Shown: in pieces, positions 12,433 to 19,396 of the stretch
Layout: the number at the start of each line of letters is the position of its first letter
How positions within the stretch are numbered: position 1 is the stretch's first letter
Notes under the pieces: model-generated
Database searches by the model: none
Seen by the model: the letters and a program-made list of their open reading frames with translations, nothing else
Told to the model about the DNA's origin: nothing
Made by a program: the position numbers and the translations under genes
Assembly (NCBI GenBank): GCA_016718605.1
Contig: JADKCY010000032.1
Coordinates: forward strand, 1 to 23,094
Source: Lysobacterales bacterium
GTDB taxonomy: Bacteria; Pseudomonadota; Gammaproteobacteria; Xanthomonadales; Xanthomonadaceae
Direction of reading: 5' to 3'
DNA length: 23,094 nucleotides

Positions 12433-13465
12433 TTTGTTCTCCTTCCTGTTTGGCCTCTGGGTTGAAGCAATTCGAGAGAGCCTCTTCAAATGCGCCGGGC
12501 CCGACCGCAGCGCGCTCTTGCTTGGAGAGCCTTGACCAGAGTTCTGTCACGGCATCGCGATCTGCTGTCGCGTCAACACACTCATTCAGCTTGGCGATAA
12601 CCGACGCTGCATCTACCCCCGCGTCTGCTGCTCGCTGCCTGCTTGCGGACTGCGCCGCTTGTGCTTTCTGCTCGCTTACACTGCTCGGAGCGGCTCGGTT
12701 AGATTCGGCGCCTTTGAACCAGTCGCTAGGGCTGCTCATTCCGTCGCGCAGACTGGCGTAAATCTTCTTCATGCGAACCATCAGAGCCGGGGTGATTGTG
12801 TCGATTCGGCGCTGAATGCTTTCTTCGATGTTCGCCTGCGTCACGTCGAAGGCCGCGAAGGCGTCAATCATCTTCTTGATAGCGTCTGGGCTAGTGTCTG
12901 CAGTGGTTGTTAATGTCGTCTCGCACTGCTTAACGGCGCACTCCACTACATCGCCGGGGATTACCCCGAGGATGCATGCGCGCAGTCGGCGTGCGCCCTG
13001 ATTGGCGATCAGCTCGTAAATGTCGCGCGGATCTTCAAGACGGGTAGCGCCTTTCCTGCTGAACCGAATATGAGGGACCTGGAATACCTTTACCTGCCGG
13101 GTATTTGTTTCGGTGTCCCATGCGAACGCCTCGACTGAGCTTTCCCCGTTGGACTGCGACAGCTCGCGGATTCCGAACTGAAGATTCCCCCAGCTCTGCG
13201 CGATTGCTTCGGCCAGCCGGATGCTCGGGCCGGTTACGTCAGATCCGCCTTTGTTGTATGAGTACAAGGCGCCTTCTGCCAGGGTGGGTCGGGTGCAGGC
13301 TTGCAATATGCGGTCCATTGCAGCCATTTGATCGCGGGGGAAGCGCTTGGCGATAACCATCATCGCCTGAACCTCTTGGGCTTCTCGCTGGCTGTGCGAT
13401 TCGGCCACGGCATTGGATGGCGCACTTTTTGTGACGGCAAACGGATTGGCTGCACGATCGTTCAT
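12425..13465 (-). CDS. Conserved phage protein paired with the exonuclease; candidate annealing protein
   Basis: 346 residues from ATG 13465, AAAGGAG upstream. The conserved core spans about residues 30-270: MVIAKRFPRDQMAAMDRILQ, GPSIRLAEAIAQSWGNLQFG, WDTETNTRQVKVFQVPHIRF, DPRDIYELIANQGARRLRAC and MKKIYASLRDGMSSPSDWF. The C-terminal third is Ala/Ser/Gln-rich and low in complexity. The family is widespread beside YqaJ nucleases in phages. By position and size it could be a single-strand annealing protein, but it is not visibly RecT, Bet or Erf, so the role is inferred. It overlaps the exonuclease by eight bases. Confidence 0.75.
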   Translation of the reverse strand: MNDRAANPFAVTKSAPSNAVAESHSQREAQEVQAMMVIAKRFPRDQMAAMDRILQACTRPTLAEGALYSYNKGGSDVTGPSIRLAEAIAQSWGNLQFGIRELSQSNGESSVEAFAWDTETNTRQVKVFQVPHIRFSRKGATRLEDPRDIYELIANQGARRLRACILGVIPGDVVECAVKQCETTLTTTADTSPDAIKKMIDAFAAFDVTQANIEESIQRRIDTITPALMVRMKKIYASLRDGMSSPSDWFKGAESNRAAPSSVSEQKAQAAQSASRQRAADAGVDAASVIAKLNECVDATADRDAVTELWSRLSKQERAAVGPGAFEEALSNCFNPEAKQEGEQNG

Positions 13466-13721
13466 GATTGGAGCTCCTTTAGCCCGAGACTCTGCCGGGC
13501 GTTGTGGTTGGTGCTGCTGGGGAGTTTGGCGCTGGCGTTTCACCAGACCGGCAGGCCGGTATTCCCCGGCAGAATCGGCGCTACTCGCCTAGATGCGTTT
13601 CGTGCATCACGTCCAGCTTCGTGCTACCGGCTGAATTCGGCGGCTGCTACGACGGTGGCCGTCACCGTTTCGTTTGGCCAGGATCTCCCAGCCCTTTCCT
13701 GCGTAGCTCAGTCAGCGAAAA
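13466..13721. other. Gap between coiled-coil gene and recombination gene
   Basis: 256 bases without an accepted gene. On the minus strand a GTG frame MTATVVAAAEFSR stops at a TAG, and another frame nearby reads STKLDVMHETHLGE before a stop, which looks like a small gene interrupted by a frame change. A GC-rich palindrome ACCGGC/GCCGGT lies at about 13551-13564. No promoter was recognised. Confidence 0.35.
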
Positions 13722-14879
13722 CTATGCTGCCTTGCGCAGCTGATTAGCTTGCTCAGCATTCCGGCCAACCTCGATGATCCACGCGATAGCGGTAGCAGCA
13801 TCCACGTCAAACGCATCGCCAATAGCGCGGATGATTGATTCATCGCTGGGCCGCTCTTCTTCTGGCTCTGGCTGGATCTGCAGAACTGCGGCAGTGCTGT
13901 CTGCCATCACGACGCCAAGGCTGATTTCCGCTTCAACTGCGGGCGATTCTTTCGGCATGGCGCAAGCCGCCTCAGCAGCTGCTTTTGCTTGGGCGTCGAC
14001 TTCCAGCGACTTCTGCAGGCGCTCAGCCTCAACACGCTTCGCTTCGGCTGCTTGGCGTTCGTTCTCAGCCTGCACACGCTTGGCTTCAGCCAGGATCGCT
14101 TGAGCCTGTGCGAGCTGCTCGGCGGCGTCTTTCGCTGCTGCGTCTGTAATCGCTTTCTGCTCTGCGGCGATGCGAGCTTGTTCTGCGCGCTGCTGGCGTT
14201 CGGCTTCGGCCTGCTGACGGCGCTGCTCTTCCAGCTTTAATTGCTCTTGGCGGGCTGCTTCTGCTGCTTGCTCGGCCAGCACTTTCTTTGTGTGCATATC
14301 CGAGAGCGTTTCAAGCGCCTTGGATTTCGCTGACGCTGCCTCGCCTGTGAAGTCTCCGAACTCTTCCAGCTCGATCGGCCTCGCTTCCAGCTGTGCAATG
14401 GCGGTTTGCACGCCTTCAGAATTCTCGTTAATCAGAAAAATCGGAATGCCCTTGATCGCCTCGATCTTTGTGGTGATCACCAAGATTCGTTCGCGCTCGA
14501 TTCGTTCGCGTTCGGCTTTCTCGGCGGCCTTCCGGGATTCTTCGGCTTTGATCTGTGAGTCAATCGGCTCTTCAACCTGGGTGACTTCATCTTTGATGTA
14601 GTCACGCTTTCCGCGCATCTGGCGCTGCATATCCAGCATGGGCTCGTTCCATTCCTTGTAAGCCCTGTCTGCTGACGTGCGGATCTTTACGCAGCCAGCA
14701 CGGAACTGGCGGGCCGCGTCATCGCCTGCCTTGGTAGTGCAGTCGAACACTGTTTTTGTGGCTTCGTCGCGCAGCGCTTGCAGCCCCGCTTCAATCGGGT
14801 CAAACACAACCAGCGGAGAATCCTGCTGCACGACAACGCCTTCCGGCACCTTTACGACGATTTCTTCGATATCTAGCAT
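13722..14879 (-). CDS. Large coiled-coil phage protein (DUF1351-like)
   Basis: 385 residues, GGAGAAAACATC before the ATG. The N-terminal 110 residues (DPIEAGLQALRDEATKTVFD, YKEWNEPMLDMQRQMRGKRD) match the start of DUF1351-type and related phage proteins found in recombination modules. A very long Ala/Glu/Gln/Arg coiled coil follows (about 110-310), and the C-terminal 70 residues are acidic (PEPEEERPSDESII) with a helical end. It lies directly upstream of the annealing and exonuclease genes, so a DNA metabolism role is likely but unproven. Confidence 0.7.
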   Translation of the reverse strand: MLDIEEIVVKVPEGVVVQQDSPLVVFDPIEAGLQALRDEATKTVFDCTTKAGDDAARQFRAGCVKIRTSADRAYKEWNEPMLDMQRQMRGKRDYIKDEVTQVEEPIDSQIKAEESRKAAEKAERERIERERILVITTKIEAIKGIPIFLINENSEGVQTAIAQLEARPIELEEFGDFTGEAASAKSKALETLSDMHTKKVLAEQAAEAARQEQLKLEEQRRQQAEAERQQRAEQARIAAEQKAITDAAAKDAAEQLAQAQAILAEAKRVQAENERQAAEAKRVEAERLQKSLEVDAQAKAAAEAACAMPKESPAVEAEISLGVVMADSTAAVLQIQPEPEEERPSDESIIRAIGDAFDVDAATAIAWIIEVGRNAEQANQLRKAA

Positions 14880-15070
14880 GATGTTTTCTCCGGTTGCCCC
14901 GTTGTGATTGAGGCGTTGATCTGTTCAAACCACGTCATGTATTGGCCGCGGCTGTTTATGCAAACCAAGATTCCAGAACGCGTTGGGCAATCGCGAATTC
15001 CACTGAACTCACACTTGGCGCAGCCCGCGCATTCCACGTCGACGTGCATTCTGTAATGTGGCTTTTTCAT
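14873..15070 (-). CDS. Small Cys-rich phage protein
   Basis: 65 residues from ATG 15070. VECAGCAKCEFSGIRDC gives C-x2-C-x2-C ... C, with a further Cys at ILVC and one at the end. This suggests a small zinc- or metal-binding fold. It overlaps the coiled-coil gene by seven bases. The ribosome site is weak. Function unknown. Confidence 0.6.
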   Translation of the reverse strand: MKKPHYRMHVDVECAGCAKCEFSGIRDCPTRSGILVCINSRGQYMTWFEQINASITTGQPEKTSC

Positions 15071-15080
15071 GGCGGGCTCA

Positions 15081-15563
15081 TTAACCCTGAGTCGCTTTGT
15101 CGATGGCGGCGCGGGCGTCATAACCGGCATGCCAGTCTTCGCTTTCAGGCTGCAATCCGCGTGACTGGCCGTTCTTTGCTGCGTTGTAACCGCGACCAAA
15201 CTCGGAGTCGCGGGCAGCGCGATATTCGGCGTTGCTGATTGCGACCTCCAGCAGCTCCGGCGCGGCGGCAATCAGGCGGGCATCAGGGTGATCAAACTCG
15301 GTAATGTCGTATCGATAAACGCCGCTACCAGGCTCTTGTGCAGCAGACACACCAACGACCATTGGTGCTACCTCAAAACGACACAGTTCACGACCATCAA
15401 CCATTCCTTGGCCTCTGATTTGAAAAACAGGTTGAGCAAGGGAAAATCCCATCCTCTTAAATCCCATTACGTATCTACGCCCGCTATGCTTGGTTGCAAG
15501 GTAAAAACCTCCGTGCTTTGGGTCACCAAACCAGCCCCACGGACCCGGTGTGTGATTTGTCAT
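15081..15563 (-). CDS. Phage HTPGPW-family protein
   Basis: 160 residues; GAGGTGAGCC before the ATG. The first residues MTNHTPGPWGWFGDPKHGGF and the central HPDARLIAAAPELLEVA are the two hallmarks of a very common phage protein family. The C-terminus carries NAAKNGQSRGLQPESEDWHA. The function of the family is unknown; members often lie in early operons near recombination genes, as here. Confidence 0.82.
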   Translation of the reverse strand: MTNHTPGPWGWFGDPKHGGFYLATKHSGRRYVMGFKRMGFSLAQPVFQIRGQGMVDGRELCRFEVAPMVVGVSAAQEPGSGVYRYDITEFDHPDARLIAAAPELLEVAISNAEYRAARDSEFGRGYNAAKNGQSRGLQPESEDWHAGYDARAAIDKATQG

Positions 15564-15566
15564 GGC

Positions 15567-15692
15567 TCACCTCATGAATACGTCTGCATTGGCGATGGCA
15601 AACAGCGCCACGCAAAGCAGTAGGGAGGAAAGAACTTCTGCGGGGCTGGGAAGCGCCGCCTGCACGGTGTCATCAGTCTCGTCGTGCTGCAT
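15567..15692 (-). CDS. Small membrane protein, 41 residues
   Basis: Acidic start MQHDETDDTVQAALPSPAEV then one membrane segment LSSLLLCVALFAIANADVF. GGAGGCGCGCT precedes the ATG, and it overlaps the preceding gene by 20 bases and ends just before the HTPGPW gene. Short, but with good signals; function unknown. Confidence 0.6.
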   Translation of the reverse strand: MQHDETDDTVQAALPSPAEVLSSLLLCVALFAIANADVFMR

Positions 15693-16092
15693 AGCGCGCC
15701 TCCGCTTTGCGTTTCGCCTGCTGTTCCGCTGCGGTGTTAATCAGCCGCGCAAGCGCTTTGGTTTCGCTCTCGCTATCGCCTGAAAGTACAGCCAGAGCGA
15801 GCTGCATGCCCCAGCGCTCAAGGCACTGAGAGTCTTCGCCGTCGAATACTTCATCCAGAAACTGGAACACGGTGTCGTCGCTCGTGCCGGACAGCATTTC
15901 TGCGCGCCGCTGCCAGCTTGCCAGCTGGTCTTTCATATCCATTTCAATTTCGGCCGACTTTGACGCGATGCGGAACTTCTCATAGCGCGACCGGGCTTCT
16001 TCAGACATGAAGGCGCTGCATGCGCCGGGCTGGCCATGCTGCCCATGCACAGGTATAGACGTGACTGAAGACAGATTCTCAATTGAACCCAT
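15673..16092 (-). CDS. Phage hypothetical protein
   Basis: 139 residues; AGGAGTGAATC before the ATG. Mostly helical: SEEARSRYEKFRIASKSAEI, DMKDQLASWQRRAEML, then an acidic stretch DEVFDGEDSQCLERWGMQLA and a basic C-terminus (KRKAEARYAARRD). It is separated from the KilA-N gene by a GC-rich hairpin. No family recognised. Confidence 0.6.
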   Translation of the reverse strand: MGSIENLSSVTSIPVHGQHGQPGACSAFMSEEARSRYEKFRIASKSAEIEMDMKDQLASWQRRAEMLSGTSDDTVFQFLDEVFDGEDSQCLERWGMQLALAVLSGDSESETKALARLINTAAEQQAKRKAEARYAARRD

Positions 16093-16111
16093 GATTCACT
16101 CCTGATAAGTG

Positions 16112-16133
16112 CGCCACCCGGTTATGGGTGGCG
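16112..16133 (-). terminator. GC-rich hairpin after the KilA-N gene
   Basis: Perfect 8-base stem CGCCACCC / GGGTGGCG with a 6-base loop, just after the KilA-N stop. On the minus strand it is followed by CACTTATC, without a T run, so it could be a weak terminator or an mRNA stabiliser. Confidence 0.45.
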
Positions 16134-16143
16134 ATTGCGTTGG

Positions 16144-16899
16144 CTAGGCTGCGCTGATGTGCTTCTGTGCTTTTGCTCGCTGCTCGCTGGCGTAGCGCAC
16201 AAGCTCAGTCTTTCGTTCTTCGTAGCTCTTGCCGCATCCGATGAAAACCGTATCCATGGCTTCAAGCTTTGCGATCAGATCCAAATCGCTAGGGTTGAGC
16301 TCTTCGCGATTAACCTTGCCAAAAGACCCGGTGAGAGCGTAGTTAATCAAGCGCGCTTCGTTGCTGAAGTGATGCGGCTCGCAAGTTTTGCCACTCTGCT
16401 CGCGAGTGAATTGAAGGATCTGGTTCATCACTTTGAAGCTGACGATCGATTCGTGACGGGCGCGTTTCCAGTCGTAGTGCTGGTGCCGACCTGTTAGGAT
16501 CTGATACACCTGATCGTCGCACCAGATAGCAAAATTCACATCCAGCCAACGGGCAAACGCGACGGCGAGCTTGGGGTGTAGCCAGGTCCCTCCGCCTACA
16601 GACTGCGGGCCGGATTTTGTCTTGACCAACCCTGTGGATTTAGCCAAGCGAAGCATCTTTGCCCTTGATACCGCAGAAGATCCGTCTAACTTGTTGATTT
16701 CGTTAAACTCCTGCAGAAAACCGGTTTTGCCTTCAATGAATTCATGCAGCGCGGCCATATATTCCGCCGTGTCTCTTTGGATGAGCCAGTCAAACGGGGT
16801 CTTCCCGAACCGCTCGGCCACCGAAGTAGCGTTGAACCAAGCATCCTCGGTGAAGCTCACGGATATTTCTTGGTAGTGGGTATTCACAAGATTGCTCAC
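16144..16899 (-). CDS. KilA-N domain regulator
   Basis: 251 residues; GTG start in a GTGA overlap with the antA stop, with AAAGGAG upstream. The KilA-N domain is clear: DAWFNATSVAERFGKTPFDWL, YMAALHEFI, SVGGGTWLHPKLAVAFARWL and FAIWCDDQVYQILTG. KilA-N is a DNA-binding fold of phage antirepressors and regulators (P1 KilA). The C-terminal 100 residues are a second conserved region (HHFSNEARLINYALTGSFGK, LEAMDTVFIGCGKSYEERK) seen in several phage KilA-N proteins. Co-transcribed with AntA copy 2 under the second C4 RNA, so both would be released together. Confidence 0.88.
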   Translation of the reverse strand: MSNLVNTHYQEISVSFTEDAWFNATSVAERFGKTPFDWLIQRDTAEYMAALHEFIEGKTGFLQEFNEINKLDGSSAVSRAKMLRLAKSTGLVKTKSGPQSVGGGTWLHPKLAVAFARWLDVNFAIWCDDQVYQILTGRHQHYDWKRARHESIVSFKVMNQILQFTREQSGKTCEPHHFSNEARLINYALTGSFGKVNREELNPSDLDLIAKLEAMDTVFIGCGKSYEERKTELVRYASEQRAKAQKHISAA

Positions 16900-17438
16900 A
16901 GCGATTCTCCTTTCTGAGTCGATGCGTTTGATTCAAACGAGATGGCAGACGAGATGACGGAGCACAGCATGCTTGTTTGCGGGGCCGTCAAATTTGCACC
17001 ACACAGGCTTTTCAGAAGCGCTGCGGCGTTCTGCAGGGTGATGGTGCTGGAGTCCCCGATGACCGGGTTGTAAGGCAAGAGCTGGGCTCTGGTCGGCTGG
17101 AGCAGGGTGGGGGTTCTGGCTTGCTGCTCCATCTGGATGAAGTAGCGGCGCACCTGCCTGCCGATGGGATTGTTTTCGAGCATGGCGAGTTCTTTGGCCA
17201 TGTCGAGGGTGAGGTGGTAGTCAATCCTGTATTTAGTGCCGCTCGGGAGCTGTTCGCCAATTTTGGCGAGCAGGTAGTCTTCGTCTTCTACGAAACCATA
17301 GGAATCAATCCTTCCCTTGATCCAGTTCGAGAAGTCACGGCCGACGTGAAGCGCAGCGTGTAGATCCCGCGCATTGCAAATCTGAGTTGCTGTGTTGTGA
17401 ATCTGTCCGGCGAAAACCGGCACGATTGCGGTGGGCAT
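16896..17438 (-). CDS. antA: AntA-type phage antirepressor, copy 2
   Basis: 180 residues; ATG 17438 with CAAGGAG upstream. AntA domain: QICNARDLHAALHVGRDFSNW, IDYHLTLDMAKELAMLENN and GRQVRRYFIQMEQQ. The C-terminus keeps the same layout as copy 1 (LLPYNPVIGDSSTITLQNAA, TAPQTSMLCSVISSAI). It is clearly a paralogue of 2476-3015 with 62 identical bases in the core but diverged ends and a differently sequenced leader. A second antirepressor with its own antisense control suggests a different repressor target or a different triggering signal. Confidence 0.88.
   Translation of the reverse strand: MPTAIVPVFAGQIHNTATQICNARDLHAALHVGRDFSNWIKGRIDSYGFVEDEDYLLAKIGEQLPSGTKYRIDYHLTLDMAKELAMLENNPIGRQVRRYFIQMEQQARTPTLLQPTRAQLLPYNPVIGDSSTITLQNAAALLKSLCGANLTAPQTSMLCSVISSAISFESNASTQKGESL
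17161..17222. repeat. 62-bp identical direct repeat, copy B (antA core)
   Basis: Identical to 2747-2808, same orientation, about 14.4 kb apart; encodes the AntA core block. Confidence 0.9.
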
Positions 17439-17588
17439 GGCGGAACTCCTTGACGGTTGAGTAACCGCGCCTCGCTGCTAAACGAGGTGAGCGGAACTGT
17501 GCGGGTTAGCAGACCGGGTCAAGGAACCGGCAAGCCTTGCGGCTTCCCACACAGCCCGCCCATAAAGGACTTGCCATGCGTCGGACGT
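17439..17588 (-). promoter_or_regulatory. Leader of antA copy 2: C4 target and SD-sequestering fold
   Basis: Same order as in module 1 with different sequence. On the minus strand: block CCTTTATGGGCGG (17556-17568); hairpin AAGCC-GCAA-GGCTT (17532-17545); target CCTTGAC then CTGCTAA then CCC (17503-17524); hairpin CCTCG-TTTAGCAG-CGAGG (17470-17487); hairpin CGGTT-ACTC-AACCG (17454-17467); SD GTCAAGGAG (17446-17454). The target can pair with the C4 RNA, or with loop TTAGCAG plus GTCAAGG at the SD. A short frame MASPLWAGCVGSRKACRFLD from ATG 17577 stops at TAA inside the target. Confidence 0.65.
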
Positions 17589-17670
17589 AAAAAAACCGCT
17601 GGGTAGCGGCGGTCACATCCGCCTTGAATTCCAGGCTGCTAAACCCGTGTCGCTGTTGTTTCAGCGACAC
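17589..17670 (-). ncRNA. c4: C4-type antisense RNA, copy 2
   Basis: Begins at the hairpin GTGTCGCTG-AAACAA-CAGCGACAC (17647-17670), about five bases after the -10. Then antisense segments GGGTTTAGCAG (17636-17646) and TTCAAGG (17622-17628), hairpin GGCGG-ATGTGA-CCGCC (17608-17623), and terminator CCGCT-ACCC-AGCGG with seven T (17589-17609). The loop AAACAA is identical to copy 1 while the stem differs by compensating changes. The antisense segments match the complement of 17503-17524, not the target of module 1. Assigned to the C4 class of P1/P7 by architecture. Confidence 0.75.
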
Positions 17671-17674
17671 CTGA

Positions 17675-17703
17675 AGCGTAGGCGAATGTTTTGTGGGTGT
17701 CAA
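17675..17703 (-). promoter_or_regulatory. Promoter of C4-antA module 2
   Basis: -35 TTGACA (17698-17703), 17-base spacer, -10 TACGCT (17675-17680). The spacer contains CCCACAAAACA, an 11-mer also found in both arms of the long inverted repeat at 18702-18784. The promoter starts right after the stop of the 43-residue gene upstream. Confidence 0.75.
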
Positions 17704-17705
17704 GG

Positions 17706-17837
17706 CTACCTGAGTTTTTCGCGTAGATCAGCCAGCCGCTTTGCCAGATCCTGAGCGGCCTGCTTTGCGTCATGCGCTGCGCAAACATGCTTGAGTGAGG
17801 CGATGCGCTGAAGCATGCGGGTGAATGCTGTGTTCAT
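17706..17837 (-). CDS. Small helical protein, 43 residues
   Basis: AAAGGCAAAACA precedes the ATG. The product MNTAFTRMLQRIASLKHVCA then AAHDAKQAAQDLAKRLADLR is one or two amphipathic helices, basic overall. Clear site and coding character; function unknown. It is the last gene before the module 2 promoter. Confidence 0.55.
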   Translation of the reverse strand: MNTAFTRMLQRIASLKHVCAAHDAKQAAQDLAKRLADLREKLR

Positions 17838-17855
17838 TGTTTTGCCTTTCTAGGT

Positions 17856-18020
17856 TCAATGCACCGGCTTCGCGGGAGGTGCATCGGGGTCAGCCCGCGT
17901 CTGTTTGCTGCGTTGGCGCGCAGCGGGGTTGCCGTCTTGCTTTCCTTGTCCGGTATTCGCCCCTTTCGGGTCGGCTGGCCCAGATTTGACGCCCTTGCTG
18001 AGCGCAGGAAAACCAATCAC
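17856..18020 (-). CDS. Possible small proline- and lysine-rich ORF (uncertain)
   Basis: 54 residues from a GTG that overlaps the stop of a 15-codon ORF (MHHGWLLQTGSAIDQ, 18017-18064), whose ATG in turn overlaps the stop of the membrane-protein gene. The product is rich in Lys, Gly, Pro and Ala (KGVKSGPADPKGANTGQGKQ) and could be disordered. There is no good ribosome site, so either leader-type translation or chance is possible. Confidence 0.3.
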   Translation of the reverse strand: MIGFPALSKGVKSGPADPKGANTGQGKQDGNPAARQRSKQTRADPDAPPAKPVH

Positions 18021-18064
18021 TGGTCTATGGCGGAACCAGTTTGAAGGAGCCAGCCATGATGCAT

Positions 18065-18226
18065 TTAGTGCTTGCGAGCCTCGCAGTAACAGGCGGGCTC
18101 CATTCCGATCTTCGGGAAGCGGCCGTCTGTGTAGCGGCGCAGTTTCATGAAAAACCATGCTCCAGCGATGATCCAGCCGAGCATGACGATCGCGCTGAGT
18201 GTCAGCACGAAGGTGATTAAGTCCAT
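18065..18226 (-). CDS. Small membrane protein, 53 residues
   Basis: AAGGGACACAAC precedes the ATG. MDLITFVLTLSAIVMLGWII plus AGAWFFM is one strong membrane segment, followed by a basic stretch KLRRYTDGRFPKI and CYCEARKH. Good signals; it lies at the edge of the 1.17-kb non-coding region. Function unknown; inner-membrane location expected. Confidence 0.65.
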   Translation of the reverse strand: MDLITFVLTLSAIVMLGWIIAGAWFFMKLRRYTDGRFPKIGMEPACYCEARKH

Positions 18227-19396
18227 GTTGTGTCCCTTCGCTAATTGATTAGAGTGGGTGGCCGGTGCTTATCTCCGGCTTGGGATCAAGTTTTCTGGCC
18301 CATGATCTACCGCTACGCCAGTTTCGCTGCGAATCAGCCTTCGCATTCACCCACACGGCAGGAGACTGGACGAGGCAAGCAGGATTTAGACACCTTCCAG
18401 CTCGGCACCTGCACAGTCGGCGCTACCCGATCTTGTCTTTTCCGTCCGCTCTAGCTTTTCGCGGAACCGTAGAGGCTGGCTATCGCCTGCCAGTCTCCTT
18501 GCGTGTAGGTGCTGGTTTCTTTCCCGCCAGCAAAGTCAGTTCTCTATACCTCCCGAGTTCCCAGGGTATGGCCTCGTGTGGGACGAGTTTTGGTAGTGGG
18601 CACTGTCTCATCGCTATCGTGACAAGCGGTTCTGACACCACAAAGTCAGCCAAGCGATCCCTTGTTCAGATCAATGACAGCCAGGTTGTTGGTCGCTAGA
18701 CGCCCACAAAACAGCAGACTCAACTCATGGCGCATTGCTCCCGTAATGCACATGATTGGTCGGTAAGTCCGCTGTTTTGTGGGCTCTCCGAAGAGAGCCA
18801 CCTTGGCAGGTTTTTGCAAAACTCTTGGATTGTCGCTACTTCATGCGGCGGCCTCCATGATTTTGTCGTATGGGAAATGCGCAAGAATTCTTTGTGCTGG
18901 TTACGCGTCCAGCGACGTTGCGGCGTCCGTGACAGTAAGGGCTTCCGAAAGCGCTCGCATAGCGCCCGTCAACAAAGCCTTCGGGGATAGAGGTCAGTCC
19001 CTATTCCAAGACCGCTTGATTATTGGCCCACACCTACGCGCTCAAGCGACGGATAGGATTTAGGGCAATTGAAAGAGTGCTCCGGCATGCCAGAGCTAGG
19101 GCGGTTTTTCGTCAATACCCGATGGCATCGGCTCGCTATGCATTGCAGTGCAATGCGGCACAACCTGCAAGTTGTGCTGCCCATACCATTCCGGGTCACG
19201 AAAATAGAACGCCCATGAACTATCTGAATAGGTCATGGTTTCTCCGTGTTTGCTGTGTTACACAAGTCAGCGCACGACGGCGGTAGCAGAGCGTTTTACC
19301 CGGACCATCGTGTGTCGTTCCCGGCATTTTTCGCAGTGCGCTGACTTGTGCGGCCTCGTGGGAAGCCGCTTGCATCCTATGTTGTGTTGCTCCGCA
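18227..19396. ncRNA. 1.17-kb gene-free region with dense secondary structure; candidate large RNA
   Basis: No minus-strand frame of 60 or more codons occurs here, and the plus-strand frames lack ribosome sites and have His/Arg/Ser-rich, non-protein-like content. Instead there are long inverted repeats: 15 perfect bases CACAAGTCAGCGCAC (19261-19275 with 19336-19350); 19-base arms with one mismatch (18702-18720 with 18766-18784) enclosing two further helices; GGCTCTC/GAGAGCC with a TTCG loop on the minus strand (18782-18799); AGGAGACTGG/CCAGTCTCCT (18360-18369 with 18490-18499); GTGGGTG/CACCCAC (18254-18260 with 18348-18354); GGGATAG/CTATTCC (18984-19007); CGCTTGA/TCAAGCG (19013-19048); GCATTGC/GCAATGC (19140-19156); GCACAAC/GTTGTGC (19158-19177); CCATGA-x-CTAT hairpin (19213-19238). 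This resembles the footprint of a large structured RNA, of the size class of GOLLD or ROOL, but no known motif was recognised. The strand is not settled: G-U evidence is mixed. Confidence 0.45.
18702..18784. repeat. Long inverted repeat with nested helices
   Basis: GCCCACAAAACAGCAGACT (18702-18720) faces AGTCCGCTGTTTTGTGGGC (18766-18784). The single mismatch is A-C on the plus strand but G-U on the minus strand, favouring a minus-strand RNA. Inside, CATG/CATG (18726-18729, 18751-18754) and GCATT/AATGC (18732-18736, 18745-18749) extend the fold. Confidence 0.85.

Noticed and set aside
13301..13747. A 148-codon plus-strand frame over the recombination gene.
   Set aside because: It is antisense to a well-conserved phage gene and has no site or protein-like composition.
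18265..18699. A 144-codon plus-strand frame in the gene-free region.
   Set aside because: No ribosome site, His/Arg/Ser-rich random-looking product, and it runs through many inverted repeats.
18702..18784. An integron attC site.
   Set aside because: Long inverted repeat with nested helices, but no core sites of the GTTRRRY type and no cassette structure.
18226..19388. ATGTTGTGT at both ends of the gene-free region as a target-site duplication of a mobile element.
   Set aside because: Only nine bases, no terminal inverted repeats at the inner edges and no transposase; may be chance.
18227..19396. A tRNA cluster, tmRNA or RNase P RNA as explanation of the structured region.
   Set aside because: No T-loop-like GTTCRA motif or other signature of these RNAs was found on either strand.
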